Counted from the stretch's first letter, positions 46,319 through 56,980 are shown. The stretch is DNA of 64,000 nt from an uncultured Prevotella sp. (GCA_944320235.1 CALUGQ010000032.1:101665-165664); one strand, 5' to 3'. Program-made: numbers and translations. Notes: generated from the sequence alone by a model not told the origin.

Positions 46319-47356
46319 CTACCCTATCATCATCGGCACAAAGAACTTTACCAAGCAATAACCAAACCCGACGAGCCATATATAAAGCACCAATGCCAAC
46401 ACAAACGGCTTTGCCCCGGCGCGCCGAAACTTGTCAATGCTCGTCTCAGCCCCCAGTGCGGTCATGGCCATCGTCAGCAAAAAAGTGTCGAAAGCATTGA
46501 TGAAATCCACCATGGACGAAGGCAGTAAGCCAAGCGAATTGAACCCGATGGCAACAAGGAATAGCAATGCAAACCATGGCACTTGGATTTTTGCACGACT
46601 AGCATCGCCATTACCTTTTACAGCAGCCCTGGCCACATAATAACCAATCACAAGCAGCACCGGAACAAGCAGCATGACTCTAATCATCTTCACTATGATG
46701 GCAGGGTCGGCAACTGCCTTTCCCATGGCATTCCCTGCTCCCACGACATGGGCAACCTCATGGACTGTAGCACCGGTGAACACGCCCATGGCTTCAGCCG
46801 AAAGGTCAACAACTCCACTACGGTAAGCAATTGGATATAGAAACATCGATAATGTACCGAATATCACCACCGTAGCCACAGCTACAGCCGTCTTGTATGG
46901 CTTAATCTTGATTGCAGACTCAGTCCCGAGTATTGCTGCTGCTCCACATATTGCACTGCCAACAGAGGTGAGAAGTGCTATGCCGCGGTCCATCCTCATC
47001 AGTTTGCCGGCAAATATGCCCATGCAGATTGTAGTCACCACAATTGCAACATCCACAACAATCGCAGGCAAACCGACAGCTGTGACATCTTGGAAAGTGA
47101 GCCTAAAACCATATAATATTATTCCAAGCCGCAAAACTCGCTTCGAGCAGAACTGTATGCCAGGCACCCATGTGTCAGGCAAGTTGTTTCTCAAGCTATT
47201 TGCATAAAGCATTCCGAGGATAATGCCGACAATCAGCGGGCTAAACGACAATGCCTTTACAAACTGCATGTCGCCAATGTAAAACGCCGCACATGAAAAG
47301 AGCGCAATCAACAACACTCCGTGCAGCATACTGCTTCTGTTTTCAGTAAGTTTCAT
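46319..47356 (-). CDS. YeiH/UPF0324-family membrane protein
   Basis: 345 residues with about 10 transmembrane helices, including SPLIVGIILGMLYAN, the signature AAAILGTESAIK and the conserved TGATVHEVAHVVGAGN. The family was named from E. coli YeiH (putative sulfate exporter), but substrate evidence is weak. It is convergent with the helicase operon; 64 bp upstream of it lies a small ORF on the same strand. Confidence 0.85.
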   Translation of the reverse strand: MKLTENRSSMLHGVLLIALFSCAAFYIGDMQFVKALSFSPLIVGIILGMLYANSLRNNLPDTWVPGIQFCSKRVLRLGIILYGFRLTFQDVTAVGLPAIVVDVAIVVTTICMGIFAGKLMRMDRGIALLTSVGSAICGAAAILGTESAIKIKPYKTAVAVATVVIFGTLSMFLYPIAYRSGVVDLSAEAMGVFTGATVHEVAHVVGAGNAMGKAVADPAIIVKMIRVMLLVPVLLVIGYYVARAAVKGNGDASRAKIQVPWFALLFLVAIGFNSLGLLPSSMVDFINAFDTFLLTMAMTALGAETSIDKFRRAGAKPFVLALVLYIWLVGFGYCLVKFFVPMMIG

Positions 47357-47421
47357 AATGATTATGTTTATATGTGTAAATGTTCACTTTAAATTCAGGC
47401 CCATGTATTTACGTGTAAATA

Positions 47422-47634
47422 TTATCGCAAGCGCTTCCGGATATGCCTTATCACCATAAACACTTGATTTTCAATCAGATATGCGGCTGCCTGGAATACA
47501 GCCTCGATACGGCTTGTTCCATCGCTCAATATGGCCACTTTGGCCTCGCAATACATATCGTTTGATGACGCAGTAAAGACCCTGCCGCCCATCAGCACCA
47601 CATCTGTAAGAAAATATGATGCCTGCTTATCCAT
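47422..47634 (-). CDS. Small hypothetical protein
   Basis: 70 codons between yeiH and mntP on the same strand. The protein is mixed, with no signal peptide or motif (MDKQASYFLTDVVLMGGRVF at the start, RHIRKRL at the end). I do not recognise it. Its size, spacing and position make a real gene possible, but chance is nearly as likely. No clear promoter or ribosome site was seen. Confidence 0.35.
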   Translation of the reverse strand: MDKQASYFLTDVVLMGGRVFTASSNDMYCEAKVAILSDGTSRIEAVFQAAAYLIENQVFMVIRHIRKRLR

Positions 47635-47680
47635 CCCATCGGTTCCTTATGGCCTTGGCCTCCCCCATAAACGCCTACCT

Positions 47681-48265
47681 CTATTGTTGAACCCATAAGT
47701 GAGTCACTAATATCTTTACTCCAATTGCAAGCAATATCACACCGCCTACGACATCCGGCTTCAGCCTCTTTGCAACCATGCAGCCGAAACGTGCCCCCAG
47801 GGCGTTACCCAACACAGCCATGACAAACGAAACAAAACCGATAATGGCCAATGGAACAGCAAGCTGCGACACACAAGAATAGCCTAGGCAGGCAAACGAA
47901 ATGCCAACAGCAAGTGCATCAATGCTTGTTGCCACCGACAGCAAAATCTGGGTGCGCAGACTGCGTGGGTTAAAATGGCGGCAATCCTCTTCTTTTGACA
48001 GTCCATCTTTTATCATCTTCCCGCCCAGAAAGGCAAGCAAGGCGAATGCTATCCAGTGGTCAACTGCTTCAAGGTAGTTTCTGAAATATGTCGTGCCAAG
48101 CCAACCGGCAAAAGGCATGAAGGCCTGAAACAGGCCAAACAGAAACGCCATGCGGAACACTACCCCCGCAACAAACCTGCACATTATCACCCCACTGACC
48201 ATCGAGACTGCAAAACAATCCATGGCCAAGGCCAAAGCCAAAAAACAAATATCAAAATAACTCAT
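47681..48265 (-). CDS. mntP: Putative manganese efflux pump MntP
   Basis: About 194 residues from MSYFDI at 48265 (the upstream frame extension crosses the promoter). Six transmembrane helices in two repeats, each with the DUF204 signature: ALAMDCFAVSMVSG and ATSIDALAVGISF, where the Asp residues form the ion path in MntP. Expels Mn2+ at the inner membrane. A yybP-ykoY riboswitch, common upstream of mntP in other bacteria, was not seen. Confidence 0.9.
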   Translation of the reverse strand: MSYFDICFLALALAMDCFAVSMVSGVIMCRFVAGVVFRMAFLFGLFQAFMPFAGWLGTTYFRNYLEAVDHWIAFALLAFLGGKMIKDGLSKEEDCRHFNPRSLRTQILLSVATSIDALAVGISFACLGYSCVSQLAVPLAIIGFVSFVMAVLGNALGARFGCMVAKRLKPDVVGGVILLAIGVKILVTHLWVQQ

Positions 48266-48289
48266 AACTCTTGATTCACAAAGCAGCTG

Positions 48290-48443
48290 CAAAGTTACTA
48301 AAAAAAATACCCAGAAACTATATTTTGACAAATAACAATGTAAAGTGAAGCTGTTTGAAGCAGCCTCCGAGCAACCACGTTCTACTTTTTACCTTTATTT
48401 AAAACCCATGTAACAATTTTGTAATAAGTAATACCGAACTTTG
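48290..48443. promoter_or_regulatory. Divergent promoters of mntP and the porin gene
   Basis: Minus strand: TAACTTTG at 48297-48290, 25 bp before mntP. Plus strand: GAACTTTG at 48436-48443, one mismatch to TAnnTTTG, about 90 bp before the porin start. Confidence 0.5.
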
Positions 48444-48534
48444 CAAAAAGAAACAACTCACCGAAAATGAGTTGGGCAAATGCCCCAACGGATTGTTCAC
48501 AAACAACAGACAAAAAGTTAGAATTTCAGGCAGC

Positions 48535-49533
48535 ATGAAAAAACTTTTTACCATAATGGCAATAACTGCCAGCATGAACGCGGCAGCACAGTTCAAGCCA
48601 GAAATACACGGAACCATCCGTGGCAAATACGAATACCAGACCGAAGAAGGCGAAGGGCGCTTTCAGGTGCGCAATGCCCGATTCAGCATCACAGGAAAAG
48701 TGATTGATGCAGTATCATACAAAGCAGAAATAGACCTTTCAGACGAAGGTAGCATCAAGATGCTGGATGCTTACACCCGCATAAACCCATGGCGCTCACT
48801 AAACTTCACAATAGGCCAGATGCGCGTACCGTTCACAATCGATGCCCACCGTTCGCCTCATCAGCAGTATTTCGCCAACCGGTCATTCATAGCAAAGCAG
48901 GTAGGTAACGTGCGCGATGTAGGCGCGACCCTCGGGTACACGCTAAACCCAGGATTCCCAATCATACTTGAAGCTGGAGTTTTCAACGGGTCTGGACTGA
49001 CGGAACAAAAAGACTTTTGGACCAACAACATCAACTACTCAGCCAAAGCACAACTGATATTCCCTCGTGGCTTCAACTTGACACTCAGCATGCAGAAAAT
49101 CAAGCCTGAGGACTTTGGCATAATGATGTATGATGCCGGTGCCTATTATCACGGCAACTGTTGGCACGTAGAAGCAGAATACCTTTACAAGCACTATGAA
49201 AACAATGCATACGGAGCCGTACACTCATTTGACGGCTTCGTCAACTATGACATCAATATAAATGGAAAGAAACCGTTAGTGAAAAAAATCTCCCCGCTGG
49301 TACGCTATGACTATATGAGCGACCACAGCGACGGCAGCCTGGATGACAACGGAGCGCTCTACACTACCGACTACAGGCGGCAGCGTATTACTGGTGGTGT
49401 AACCCTCAGCCTGTCAACCCCATTCGTGTCTGACATACGCATTAACTATGAAAAATACTTCTATCGCGAAGGAGCCATAGCCAAACCATCAGAACGCGAC
49501 AAGGTTGTCATCGAATTCATGACACGCTTCTAA
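48535..49533 (+). CDS. Phosphate-selective porin O/P-like protein
   Basis: 332 residues from the Met at 48535 with signal peptide ending NAAAQ. The mature protein is a beta-barrel of about 16 strands beginning EIHGTIRGKYEYQ, with NFTIGQMRVPFTIDAHRSP and a final aromatic residue (VIEFMTRF). This architecture matches OprO/OprP-type porins common in Bacteroidetes; phosphate as substrate is not implied by any residue here. The leader is about 90 nt long. A bidirectional terminator separates it from uvrA. Confidence 0.8.
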   Translation: MKKLFTIMAITASMNAAAQFKPEIHGTIRGKYEYQTEEGEGRFQVRNARFSITGKVIDAVSYKAEIDLSDEGSIKMLDAYTRINPWRSLNFTIGQMRVPFTIDAHRSPHQQYFANRSFIAKQVGNVRDVGATLGYTLNPGFPIILEAGVFNGSGLTEQKDFWTNNINYSAKAQLIFPRGFNLTLSMQKIKPEDFGIMMYDAGAYYHGNCWHVEAEYLYKHYENNAYGAVHSFDGFVNYDININGKKPLVKKISPLVRYDYMSDHSDGSLDDNGALYTTDYRRQRITGGVTLSLSTPFVSDIRINYEKYFYREGAIAKPSERDKVVIEFMTRF

Positions 49534-49563
49534 GCAAACCGTAACGACCAGCCATAAACGCAA

Positions 49564-49599
49564 GAGGGTGCATCAGAATATTGATCACCCTCAATTTTT
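49564..49599 (+). terminator. Terminator between porin and uvrA genes
   Basis: GAGGGTG and CACCCTC pair around a 15-nt loop, followed by AATTTTTC. It ends the porin transcript and may also act on uvrA from the other side. Confidence 0.75.
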
Positions 49600-49614
49600 C
49601 TTAGCTTTACCCAA

Positions 49615-52473
49615 CTAAACTGTAATGCCCAACTCTTCGCGAAGGAAACGCGGAGTATACCCTTTCTCGCTAAGAGCCACCTCTTCTGGTGTTCCGACCG
49701 ACAGGACATATCCACCATTGCGCCCCCCCTCCGGGCCCATGTCAATGATATGGTCGGCAAGTTTTATCACGTCAAGGTTATGCTCTATGACTATGACCGT
49801 GTTACCTCGGTCAACCAACTTTTGCAACACATCCATGAGAATCCTTATGTCCTCGAAATGCAGCCCAGTAGTCGGTTCATCAAGAATGTAAACAGTACGG
49901 CCTGTATCACGTTTGCTAAGCTCAGTGGCTAACTTTACACGCTGGCTCTCACCTCCTGACAATGTAGTTGAAGGCTGACCCAGCTTTATGTACCCCAGGC
50001 CGACATCCTGTATCGTCTTTATCTTACGCAATATGTCCGGCACATTGGCAAAAAAGTCCACAGCCTGGTTTATGGTCATATCAAGCACGTCAGCTATGCT
50101 TTTCCCCTTATAACGCACTTCAAGCGTCTCGCGGTTATACCGCTTGCCATGACATACCTCACATGGCACAATCACGTCTGGGAGAAAATTCATCTCTATG
50201 GTCTTATATCCGTTGCCTCCGCAAGCCTCACATCTTCCGCCCTTGACATTAAACGAGAATCGGCCAGGCTTGTACCCCCTTACCTTGGCTTCGGGCAAGT
50301 TTACAAACAACGAACGGATATCACTGAACACCCCTGTGTATGTTGCAGGATTTGAACGCGGTGTCCGCCCCAGTGGGCTTTGGTCTACATTGACGACCTT
50401 GTCGATTGCCTCAAGCCCCTCTATGCTGTCGTATGGCATAGGCTGCTTGGCAGAATGATAGAAATGTTGGCTCAATATCGGCTGCAAAGTCTCATTAATC
50501 AACGTAGACTTGCCCGAACCACTCACACCGGTAACAACGATAAGCTCACCGAGAGGGAACTCCACGTCGCCCCCCTTGAGATTATTGCCCCTTGCCCCGC
50601 GCACCCACAGGCTCTTGCCATTGCCCTTGCGCCTCGATTCCGGCACATTGATCTTAAGCTCACCGTTCAGGTACTTGCTTGTTATTGTATGGCAGCCGAG
50701 CATCTGTGTTGGTGTGCCTTGAAAAACGACTTCACCACCTTTGCGCCCTGCCATTGGCCCTATGTCTACTATATAATCGGCACTGAGCATCATGTCGCGG
50801 TCATGCTCGACAACAATGACAGTATTGCCGATATCGCGCAACTCTTTCAGAGAATGAATCAACCGTTCGTTGTCACGCTGGTGCAAACCTATGCTTGGTT
50901 CGTCAAGGATATATAGCACGTTAACCAACTGAGAACCAATCTGTGTGGCCAAACGTATGCGCTGACTCTCTCCGCCAGACAACGTGGCCGACTGGCGGTT
51001 TAACGACAAGTAATCAAGGCCAACCTCCAACAAAAAGTCTACACGAGTTTTTATTTCTTTCAATATTTCATCAGCAATCTGTCTCTGTTGACTGTCCAGA
51101 TGCGACATTACCTCGTCAAGCCATTCGCGCAACTCCGAAATGTCCATTGAAGCAAGCTCTGCAATGTTTTTGTTCCATACACGATAAGACAGCGATTCCT
51201 TGTTTAACCTTTGACCATGGCACTCAGGGCACTGGCATACCGCCATGAATTGGTCTGCCCACTTCTGCCCACTAACCGAATCGTCATCTTCAAAAACACT
51301 CCGAAGATATTTCACCACACCATCAAAAGCCACAAAATAGTCACTTGATGTGTGTACAAGCTCCTTGTCGATACGTACATTCTCAAATGAGCCATACAAA
51401 ATCTCCCCCAATGCCTCGTCGGGAATATCAATGACCGGGGTCTTGATGTCGCAGCCATATTTGTGAAGTATTGCGTCGATTTGCCAGAAGACCATCTGGT
51501 TTTTATACTTGCCCAGCGGTATAATCGCTCCTTTATATATGCTTTGCGAACGGTCTGGAATGACCTTGTCAATATCTATCTCATTGACATATCCCAAGCC
51601 CTTGCAGCGTTGACAAGCTCCTTGTGGAGAATTGAAAGAAAAATTATTTGGCGCCGGATCACTGTAGGATATCCCTGTTGTCGGACACATCAGGCGCTTC
51701 GAGAAGTATTTAGCTTCGCCACTCTCGGCATCAAGCACCATTATCAAGCCGTCTCCTTGCTTCATCGCCACCGAAACACTTTTCTTAAGGCGCTCATCGT
51801 CTTTGGGCTGCACTTTCAACTTGTCTATGACAACTTCAATGTCATGATTCTTGTAACGGTCAACCTTCATGCCCCTGGTTATCTCGAGCACCTCACCATC
51901 TACACGTATATTTAGGTAGCCCTTACGCCTCATGCTCTCAAACAGCTCACGGTAATGGCCTTTACGGCTTCTAACTACAGGGGCGAGTATCAATATCTTC
52001 CTTCCTGCATATGAATCCATTATCATGCCGAGTACCTTTTCCTCCGTGTATTTCACCATCTCTTCACCAGTGGCATAGCTATAGGCCTTCCCTGCCCGGG
52101 CAAACAACAAGCGCAAAAGATCGTATATCTCAGTTGTTGTGCCAACAGTAGAACGTGGGTTCTTGTTTGTTGTCTTCTGCTCTATGCTTATCACAGGGCT
52201 CAATCCCGTGATTTTATCAACATCAGGACGTTCTAAACCACCAAGGAAATTGCGTGCGTATGCAGAGAATGTCTCCAAATAACGTCGTTGGCCCTCGGCA
52301 TATATAGTATCAAATGCCAGCGAAGACTTGCCTGACCCCGACAAACCTGTTATTACAGTAAGACTGTTGCGCGGAATCTCTACATCCACATTCTTCAAAT
52401 TATGCACACGCGCTCCAAAGACATTGATACTGCCATCTTCGCGTTGTATGTCGGCATTGCCATTGCAAATCAT
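49615..52473 (-). CDS. uvrA: Excinuclease ABC subunit A
   Basis: 952 residues; damage-recognition ATPase of nucleotide excision repair. Two ABC modules: Walker [11 protein letters not shown] and [10 protein letters not shown], signatures [12 protein letters not shown] and [12 protein letters not shown], Walker [10 protein letters not shown] and [10 protein letters not shown]. The C-terminal zinc site ([11 protein letters not shown] and [10 protein letters not shown]) is intact. The first zinc finger is atypical: MCPTTGISY has only one Cys in the usual CxxC, with GACQRC following. That variant appears common in Bacteroidetes. The start overlaps the stop of the T9SS type-B gene by 4 bp. Confidence 0.96.
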   Translation of the reverse strand: MICNGNADIQREDGSINVFGARVHNLKNVDVEIPRNSLTVITGLSGSGKSSLAFDTIYAEGQRRYLETFSAYARNFLGGLERPDVDKITGLSPVISIEQKTTNKNPRSTVGTTTEIYDLLRLLFARAGKAYSYATGEEMVKYTEEKVLGMIMDSYAGRKILILAPVVRSRKGHYRELFESMRRKGYLNIRVDGEVLEITRGMKVDRYKNHDIEVVIDKLKVQPKDDERLKKSVSVAMKQGDGLIMVLDAESGEAKYFSKRLMCPTTGISYSDPAPNNFSFNSPQGACQRCKGLGYVNEIDIDKVIPDRSQSIYKGAIIPLGKYKNQMVFWQIDAILHKYGCDIKTPVIDIPDEALGEILYGSFENVRIDKELVHTSSDYFVAFDGVVKYLRSVFEDDDSVSGQKWADQFMAVCQCPECHGQRLNKESLSYRVWNKNIAELASMDISELREWLDEVMSHLDSQQRQIADEILKEIKTRVDFLLEVGLDYLSLNRQSATLSGGESQRIRLATQIGSQLVNVLYILDEPSIGLHQRDNERLIHSLKELRDIGNTVIVVEHDRDMMLSADYIVDIGPMAGRKGGEVVFQGTPTQMLGCHTITSKYLNGELKINVPESRRKGNGKSLWVRGARGNNLKGGDVEFPLGELIVVTGVSGSGKSTLINETLQPILSQHFYHSAKQPMPYDSIEGLEAIDKVVNVDQSPLGRTPRSNPATYTGVFSDIRSLFVNLPEAKVRGYKPGRFSFNVKGGRCEACGGNGYKTIEMNFLPDVIVPCEVCHGKRYNRETLEVRYKGKSIADVLDMTINQAVDFFANVPDILRKIKTIQDVGLGYIKLGQPSTTLSGGESQRVKLATELSKRDTGRTVYILDEPTTGLHFEDIRILMDVLQKLVDRGNTVIVIEHNLDVIKLADHIIDMGPEGGRNGGYVLSVGTPEEVALSEKGYTPRFLREELGITV

Positions 52474-53147
52474 TGCTGTACTCCCCCCTCTGTATAATCG
52501 CGCATTAGATTTACGTCTCTCTTTATGTCATATTCGGTTCCATCCGCCCCCTTAGCTTTCACTAAAACGAAATAGACGCCCGCACCGACAGGCTTGCCAT
52601 GGAAAGTGCCGTCCCAACCTTCATCAATATTGGTCCATTCATATAATTTCTGCCCCCAACGATTAAATATATAGGCATGGAACTCCACTATACTCTTGTG
52701 GGTATCCTTGGCCTTGTATATGTCATTGATGCCGTCACCATTAGGCGAGAACGCATTGGGCATCTCGAGCAAACTTGTGCTAATGCTGACCCGGATGGTA
52801 GAAATAAGCTCAGCTTCGATAGAGTCTGTGTATGCGACGTAAAGTGAGACACTGGTAGAACCCGACTCACGGAACTCATAAGTCGTTTCTTCCTCATATC
52901 TTACAATAAATGGGTCAGTGCTGCCTTCTTTGGTAAAACGCCATTCATACAATGGCACAATGTCTCCCAATCCAGAAGGATTTGCTTTGAAAGTAACACT
53001 TAGTGGAGCCTGTGCATCATTGATAACATCCGTGCTCTCCATATTAACCCCGTCAACGGTATAATATGCCGTCGGAGTAAAGTCCGCCCTTGCCACAGTG
53101 GACAACAAAGCAAACAAAGACACAATCAATATTGGCTTCATTCTCAT
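52470..53147 (-). CDS. Secreted protein with T9SS type-B (gliding-motility) C-terminal domain
   Basis: 225 residues with a Sec signal (ending VARADF). A PKD-like beta domain (about 25-130) is followed by the CHU_C/GldB-type sorting domain (about 133-225): [53 protein letters not shown]. Such C-terminal domains are recognised by type IX secretion systems and attach cargo to the cell surface. A small cargo with almost nothing beyond the sorting domain is notable. The gene overlaps uvrA. Confidence 0.85.
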   Translation of the reverse strand: MRMKPILIVSLFALLSTVARADFTPTAYYTVDGVNMESTDVINDAQAPLSVTFKANPSGLGDIVPLYEWRFTKEGSTDPFIVRYEEETTYEFRESGSTSVSLYVAYTDSIEAELISTIRVSISTSLLEMPNAFSPNGDGINDIYKAKDTHKSIVEFHAYIFNRWGQKLYEWTNIDEGWDGTFHGKPVGAGVYFVLVKAKGADGTEYDIKRDVNLMRDYTEGGVQQ

Positions 53148-53167
53148 TGCATGAAAATATTAATGCG

Positions 53168-53216
53168 CAAAATTACGTAATAATGTTGATTTATCCGCTC
53201 TTTTTTGGTAATTTTG
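53168..53216. promoter_or_regulatory. Divergent promoters of the CHU_C and LysM genes
   Basis: Minus strand: TAATTTTG at 53175-53168, 21 bp before the ATG at 53147. Plus strand: TAATTTTG at 53209-53216, 28 bp before the ATG at 53244. Identical -7 elements on both strands. Confidence 0.6.
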
Positions 53217-53243
53217 TAGGCGATTAATGAAAATAACGAAGAT

Positions 53244-54629
53244 ATGAAGTTACATATGAGATATTTCCTGTTGTTTATTGCAACGGCATTCTTTGCCGAC
53301 ACGGCCATGGCCCAGACAACAAAATGGAAAGAAATGCACAAAGTGAAACGTAAAGAAACCTTATTTGGCATAGCCCGCGATAATGGCATCACCGTGGATG
53401 AGCTAATTGAAGCAAACCCGGAGATGAAACAGCCGGACTACAAACTAAAGAAAGGAGACTACATATTCATCCCTTATCCAAAAGCAAATAGCACGCCTCT
53501 GGCTACGCATAACGACACGTTGACGGCGTCAAGCAAGGGCGGAGAACAAAAACGCGGCAAATCGGACATAAGAAACAGGGCCATCAAAGTTGGCATAATG
53601 CTCCCATTGCACGACATCAACGGTGATGGAAGACGCATGGTGGAATATTATCGCGGAGTTTTGATGGCATGCGACAGCCTGAAGCAAAACGGCATCTCGG
53701 TTGACATCCATGCATGGAACGTTCCAGAATACGCAGACATAAAAAAAACATTAAAAGACGAAAATGCAGAAAAATGCGACCTCATAATAGGTCCGCTATA
53801 CTCAACCCAGGTAAAAGCCCTGTCAGAATTCGCCACAAAACACGATATCAAAGTGCTAATACCCTTCTCCATCAATGCCCCAGAAATAGAATCAAACAAC
53901 CATCTGTTTCAAGTATATCAAGATGACAACGAATACAACGAAGCTGTAATTGCGCGATTCCTGGAAAAGTTTTCTGGCTATCACACAGTCTTTATTGATT
54001 GCAACGACACAACAAGCAAAAAAGGCATTTTCACTTTTGGACTCAGAAGGCGCATGGAAGCAATGGGCCGTAACTACTCAATAACCAACTTAAAGTCTAG
54101 TGAAGCTTATTTCGCAAAAGCGTTCAGCAAAGACCTCCCAAATATTGTCATACTCAACACCGGGCGCTCACCAGAACTCAACATTGCCTTTGCAAAAATA
54201 AACAACCTAACAATGAACACGCCCAGCCTGTCCATATCGATGTTCGGATATACCGAATGGATGATGTACACAAAATACAACCTCGACAATTTTTATAAAT
54301 ATAATGTATACATCCCTGCCGCATTCTACACCAATCCTTTATCTGCAAAGACTGCACGAATTGAACAAAAATACAGATGGAACTTCCATGAAGATATGAT
54401 ACAAGCCCTTCCCCGTTTCGCCATTACAGGTTTTGACCAGGCATACTATTTTATCAAAGGGCTCCATCTTTACGGAGAGAAATTCAACGGAGCACGTGGG
54501 ATGGTTGGGTACACCCCGATACAGACTCCATTGCATTTTGAGAGGATTTGCAACGGAGGTTATCAAAATCGTAGCATATTGTTCGTACACTACTCCCCAG
54601 GACATAAAGTGGAGACCATCAACTTTTAA
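53244..54629 (+). CDS. LysM domain protein with periplasmic-binding (LppC/PBP1-like) fold
   Basis: 461 residues with signal peptide (ending TAMAQ). A LysM module (about 30-75; HKVKRKETLFGIARDNG...KGDYIFIP) binds peptidoglycan. From about 110 it has a type I periplasmic-binding fold: IKVGIMLPLHDINGDGRRMVEYYRGVLMACDSL, DLIIGPLYSTQVKALSEFA, DKVFID-like HTVFIDCND, and AITGFDQAYYFIKGL. This combination is common in Bacteroidetes and is compared with LppC/LpoA or amino-acid binding proteins; ligand and partner are unknown. The following outer-membrane gene is co-transcribed. Confidence 0.8.
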   Translation: MKLHMRYFLLFIATAFFADTAMAQTTKWKEMHKVKRKETLFGIARDNGITVDELIEANPEMKQPDYKLKKGDYIFIPYPKANSTPLATHNDTLTASSKGGEQKRGKSDIRNRAIKVGIMLPLHDINGDGRRMVEYYRGVLMACDSLKQNGISVDIHAWNVPEYADIKKTLKDENAEKCDLIIGPLYSTQVKALSEFATKHDIKVLIPFSINAPEIESNNHLFQVYQDDNEYNEAVIARFLEKFSGYHTVFIDCNDTTSKKGIFTFGLRRRMEAMGRNYSITNLKSSEAYFAKAFSKDLPNIVILNTGRSPELNIAFAKINNLTMNTPSLSISMFGYTEWMMYTKYNLDNFYKYNVYIPAAFYTNPLSAKTARIEQKYRWNFHEDMIQALPRFAITGFDQAYYFIKGLHLYGEKFNGARGMVGYTPIQTPLHFERICNGGYQNRSILFVHYSPGHKVETINF

Positions 54630-54661
54630 TGATGTACATTTTAAATCTAGAAACCCATAGT

Positions 54662-55450
54662 ATGAAGAAAAAATGGGGGCATGGCCAACTAATGCATATG
54701 ATAATCGCCTGTTGCCTTGCATTGTTTACAACAATCAATGCCATGGCACAAATTGGCGAACACCGCAGCGAACTCAGCCTAGGTGTCAACGGTGGATATA
54801 TGCTAAGCAACGTTGGTTTCAATCCCGACATACCACAAAGTATGCTTGGAGGGATAACAGGTGGCTTGACAGTACGCTACACTTGTGAAAAATATTTCAA
54901 AAGTGTATGTGCATTGGTTGGTGAAGTGAACTTTGCACAGGCTGGGTGGAAAGAAAACATACTCACGGTTGAAGACCAACCTGTCATCAACCAAGTGACA
55001 GGATTACCAGAAGAATACCAACGCACGCTGACTTACGTCCAAATCCCATTATTTGCACGATTGGGATGGGGGCGCGAACGGAAAGGCTTCCAATTTTTTT
55101 TCCAAGTCGGGCCACAGGTTGGCTTTTTCCTTGGAGACAAGGTGAAAACTAACTTCAAACTTGAAGAACGCAATCAAGCAGATCGCATTGGTGCACAAAA
55201 AGAAGCCGTACAAGACTCTCTCGAAATTGAAAACAAATTCGATTATGGCATTGCCGGTGGCATCGGACTTGAATACTCCCACCCAAAGATTGGACATTTT
55301 TTGTTAGAAGGCCGCTATTATTACGGGCTGGGTGACATATTCGGCAACTCAAAGCGCGACTATTTCGGCCGCAGCAACAACGGTAGCATAATAGTAAAAC
55401 TAACATATCTTTTCGACATCGTAAAAACTAAAAACTCTAAAATTAAATAA
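54662..55450 (+). CDS. PorT-like outer-membrane beta-barrel protein
   Basis: 262 residues from MKKKWGHG at 54662; an in-frame start at 54629 (1-bp overlap with the LysM gene) is also possible. A signal peptide is followed by LSLGVNGGYMLSNV, typical of the small outer-membrane barrel family (OMP_b-brl_2/PorT), with eight or so strands and final SIIVKLTYLFD. Porphyromonas PorT is a T9SS component, but the family is broad and this specific function is not implied. It follows the LysM gene in the same operon. Confidence 0.75.
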   Translation: MKKKWGHGQLMHMIIACCLALFTTINAMAQIGEHRSELSLGVNGGYMLSNVGFNPDIPQSMLGGITGGLTVRYTCEKYFKSVCALVGEVNFAQAGWKENILTVEDQPVINQVTGLPEEYQRTLTYVQIPLFARLGWGRERKGFQFFFQVGPQVGFFLGDKVKTNFKLEERNQADRIGAQKEAVQDSLEIENKFDYGIAGGIGLEYSHPKIGHFLLEGRYYYGLGDIFGNSKRDYFGRSNNGSIIVKLTYLFDIVKTKNSKIK

Positions 55451-55453
55451 CTT

Positions 55454-56980
55454 ATGTTTGAAAATCAACCCAAAGGGCTTTATGCATTGGCATTGGCCAA
55501 CACCGGCGAGCGTTTCGGCTATTACACGATGCTTGCTATCTTCGTTCTTTTCCTCCAAGCCAATTTCGGTTTCTCCGCTGCCATGGCGGGCAACATTTAC
55601 GGCGGCTTCCTTGCCCTTGTTTACTTTCTACCAGTCTTGGGAGGAATATTGGCAGACAAGTATGGATTCGGACGCATGGTAACAATTGGCATCATGGTCA
55701 TGTTTGTTGGATATCTGCTCATGGCGCTCCCACTCGGGAACAGTACAGTTGCACTCGTTGCAATGTTTGCTGCATTGGTCATGGTAAGCCTTGGCACAGG
55801 CTTTTTCAAAGGTAACCTGCAAGTAATGGTAGGAAACTTATATGATGCACCTGAATATGCCAGCCGCCGTGACGCAGCTTTCAGCATATTCTACATGGCC
55901 ATCAACATAGGTGCCATGTTTGCTCCAAGCGCAGCGGTGTGGGTTATGGAATGGGCGCAAAGCACATTTGGAGTTAGCGAAACCGAATCTTACCACTATG
56001 CATTTGGCGTTGCATGTGCTTCGCTGATTGTTTCAATGGCTATATACTATGGTTTCCGCAGCACATTCCGCCATACGGAGTCAAACTCTACCACGGCAAA
56101 GAATGACACAAACCATGAAGTTGTGGATGAGACTCACCATGGAGTAAGCGACAAAGACCGCATCATTGCCCTTTGCCTTGTATTTGCAGTTGTAATATTC
56201 TTCTGGATGGCATTCCATCAGAACGGCTTGACTCTCACTTTCTTTGCCCGCGATTATGTCGTAACAAGTGCAAGCGGATTAGTTGGCATGGAATTCGATG
56301 TGCTTAACCTTGTACTTGCCATATTAATTGTGTATGCTTTGTTCGGCCTTTTCCAATCAAAGACATCAAAAGGCAAAGGAATATCTGTCGCCGTAATCGT
56401 GCTTTCCGTCATTGGATTAATCTACCAATATATGACCCAACCAGAATCGGTTACAGTCAGCGCACCTATTTTCCAGCAATTCAATCCTTGTTTTGTAGTT
56501 GCCCTCACGCCGGTATCAATGGCAATATTCGGATGGCTTGCAAAAACTGGCCGCGAGCCATCTGCCCCCAGAAAGATAGCATACGGAATGCTTGTAGCTG
56601 GAATTGCATACATAATAATGTGTGTTGCATCATTTGGTTTGCCGACACCCGAACAAATCACAGACCCTGCCATTAGTGGCAGTGACTATCGGGTTTCACC
56701 CAACTGGCTTGTAAGCACTTACTTGATTCTTACATTTGGCGAGCTGCTTCTCAGCCCAATGGGCATCTCTTTTGTGTCAAAAGTAGCCCCGGTAAAATAT
56801 AAGGGATTGATGATGGGCGGATGGTTTGCAGCAACAGCTGTAGGCAATTATCTAACAAGTGTTGCAGCATGGCTATGGGGATTGCCTTTGTGGATTGTAT
56901 GGGCCGTTCTCATCACCCTCTGTTTGCTTGCCGCACTATTCATGTTCTCCATCATGAAACGCCTGGAGAAAGTTTGTTGA
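55454..56980 (+). CDS. Proton-dependent oligopeptide transporter (POT family)
   Basis: 508 residues with about 14 transmembrane segments. Near the N-terminus ANTGERFGYYTM contains the ExxERFxYY motif of proton-coupled peptide transporters, and GGILADKYGFGRMV and FKGNLQVMVGNLY follow. It imports di- and tripeptides using the proton gradient. It starts 4 bp after the outer-membrane gene, so the three genes 53244-56980 may be one operon. Confidence 0.9.
   Translation: MFENQPKGLYALALANTGERFGYYTMLAIFVLFLQANFGFSAAMAGNIYGGFLALVYFLPVLGGILADKYGFGRMVTIGIMVMFVGYLLMALPLGNSTVALVAMFAALVMVSLGTGFFKGNLQVMVGNLYDAPEYASRRDAAFSIFYMAINIGAMFAPSAAVWVMEWAQSTFGVSETESYHYAFGVACASLIVSMAIYYGFRSTFRHTESNSTTAKNDTNHEVVDETHHGVSDKDRIIALCLVFAVVIFFWMAFHQNGLTLTFFARDYVVTSASGLVGMEFDVLNLVLAILIVYALFGLFQSKTSKGKGISVAVIVLSVIGLIYQYMTQPESVTVSAPIFQQFNPCFVVALTPVSMAIFGWLAKTGREPSAPRKIAYGMLVAGIAYIIMCVASFGLPTPEQITDPAISGSDYRVSPNWLVSTYLILTFGELLLSPMGISFVSKVAPVKYKGLMMGGWFAATAVGNYLTSVAAWLWGLPLWIVWAVLITLCLLAALFMFSIMKRLEKVC

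Noticed and set aside
48266-48470. yybP-ykoY manganese riboswitch upstream of mntP
   Set aside because: No matching conserved core or long paired leader; only about 25 nt separate the promoter element from the start.
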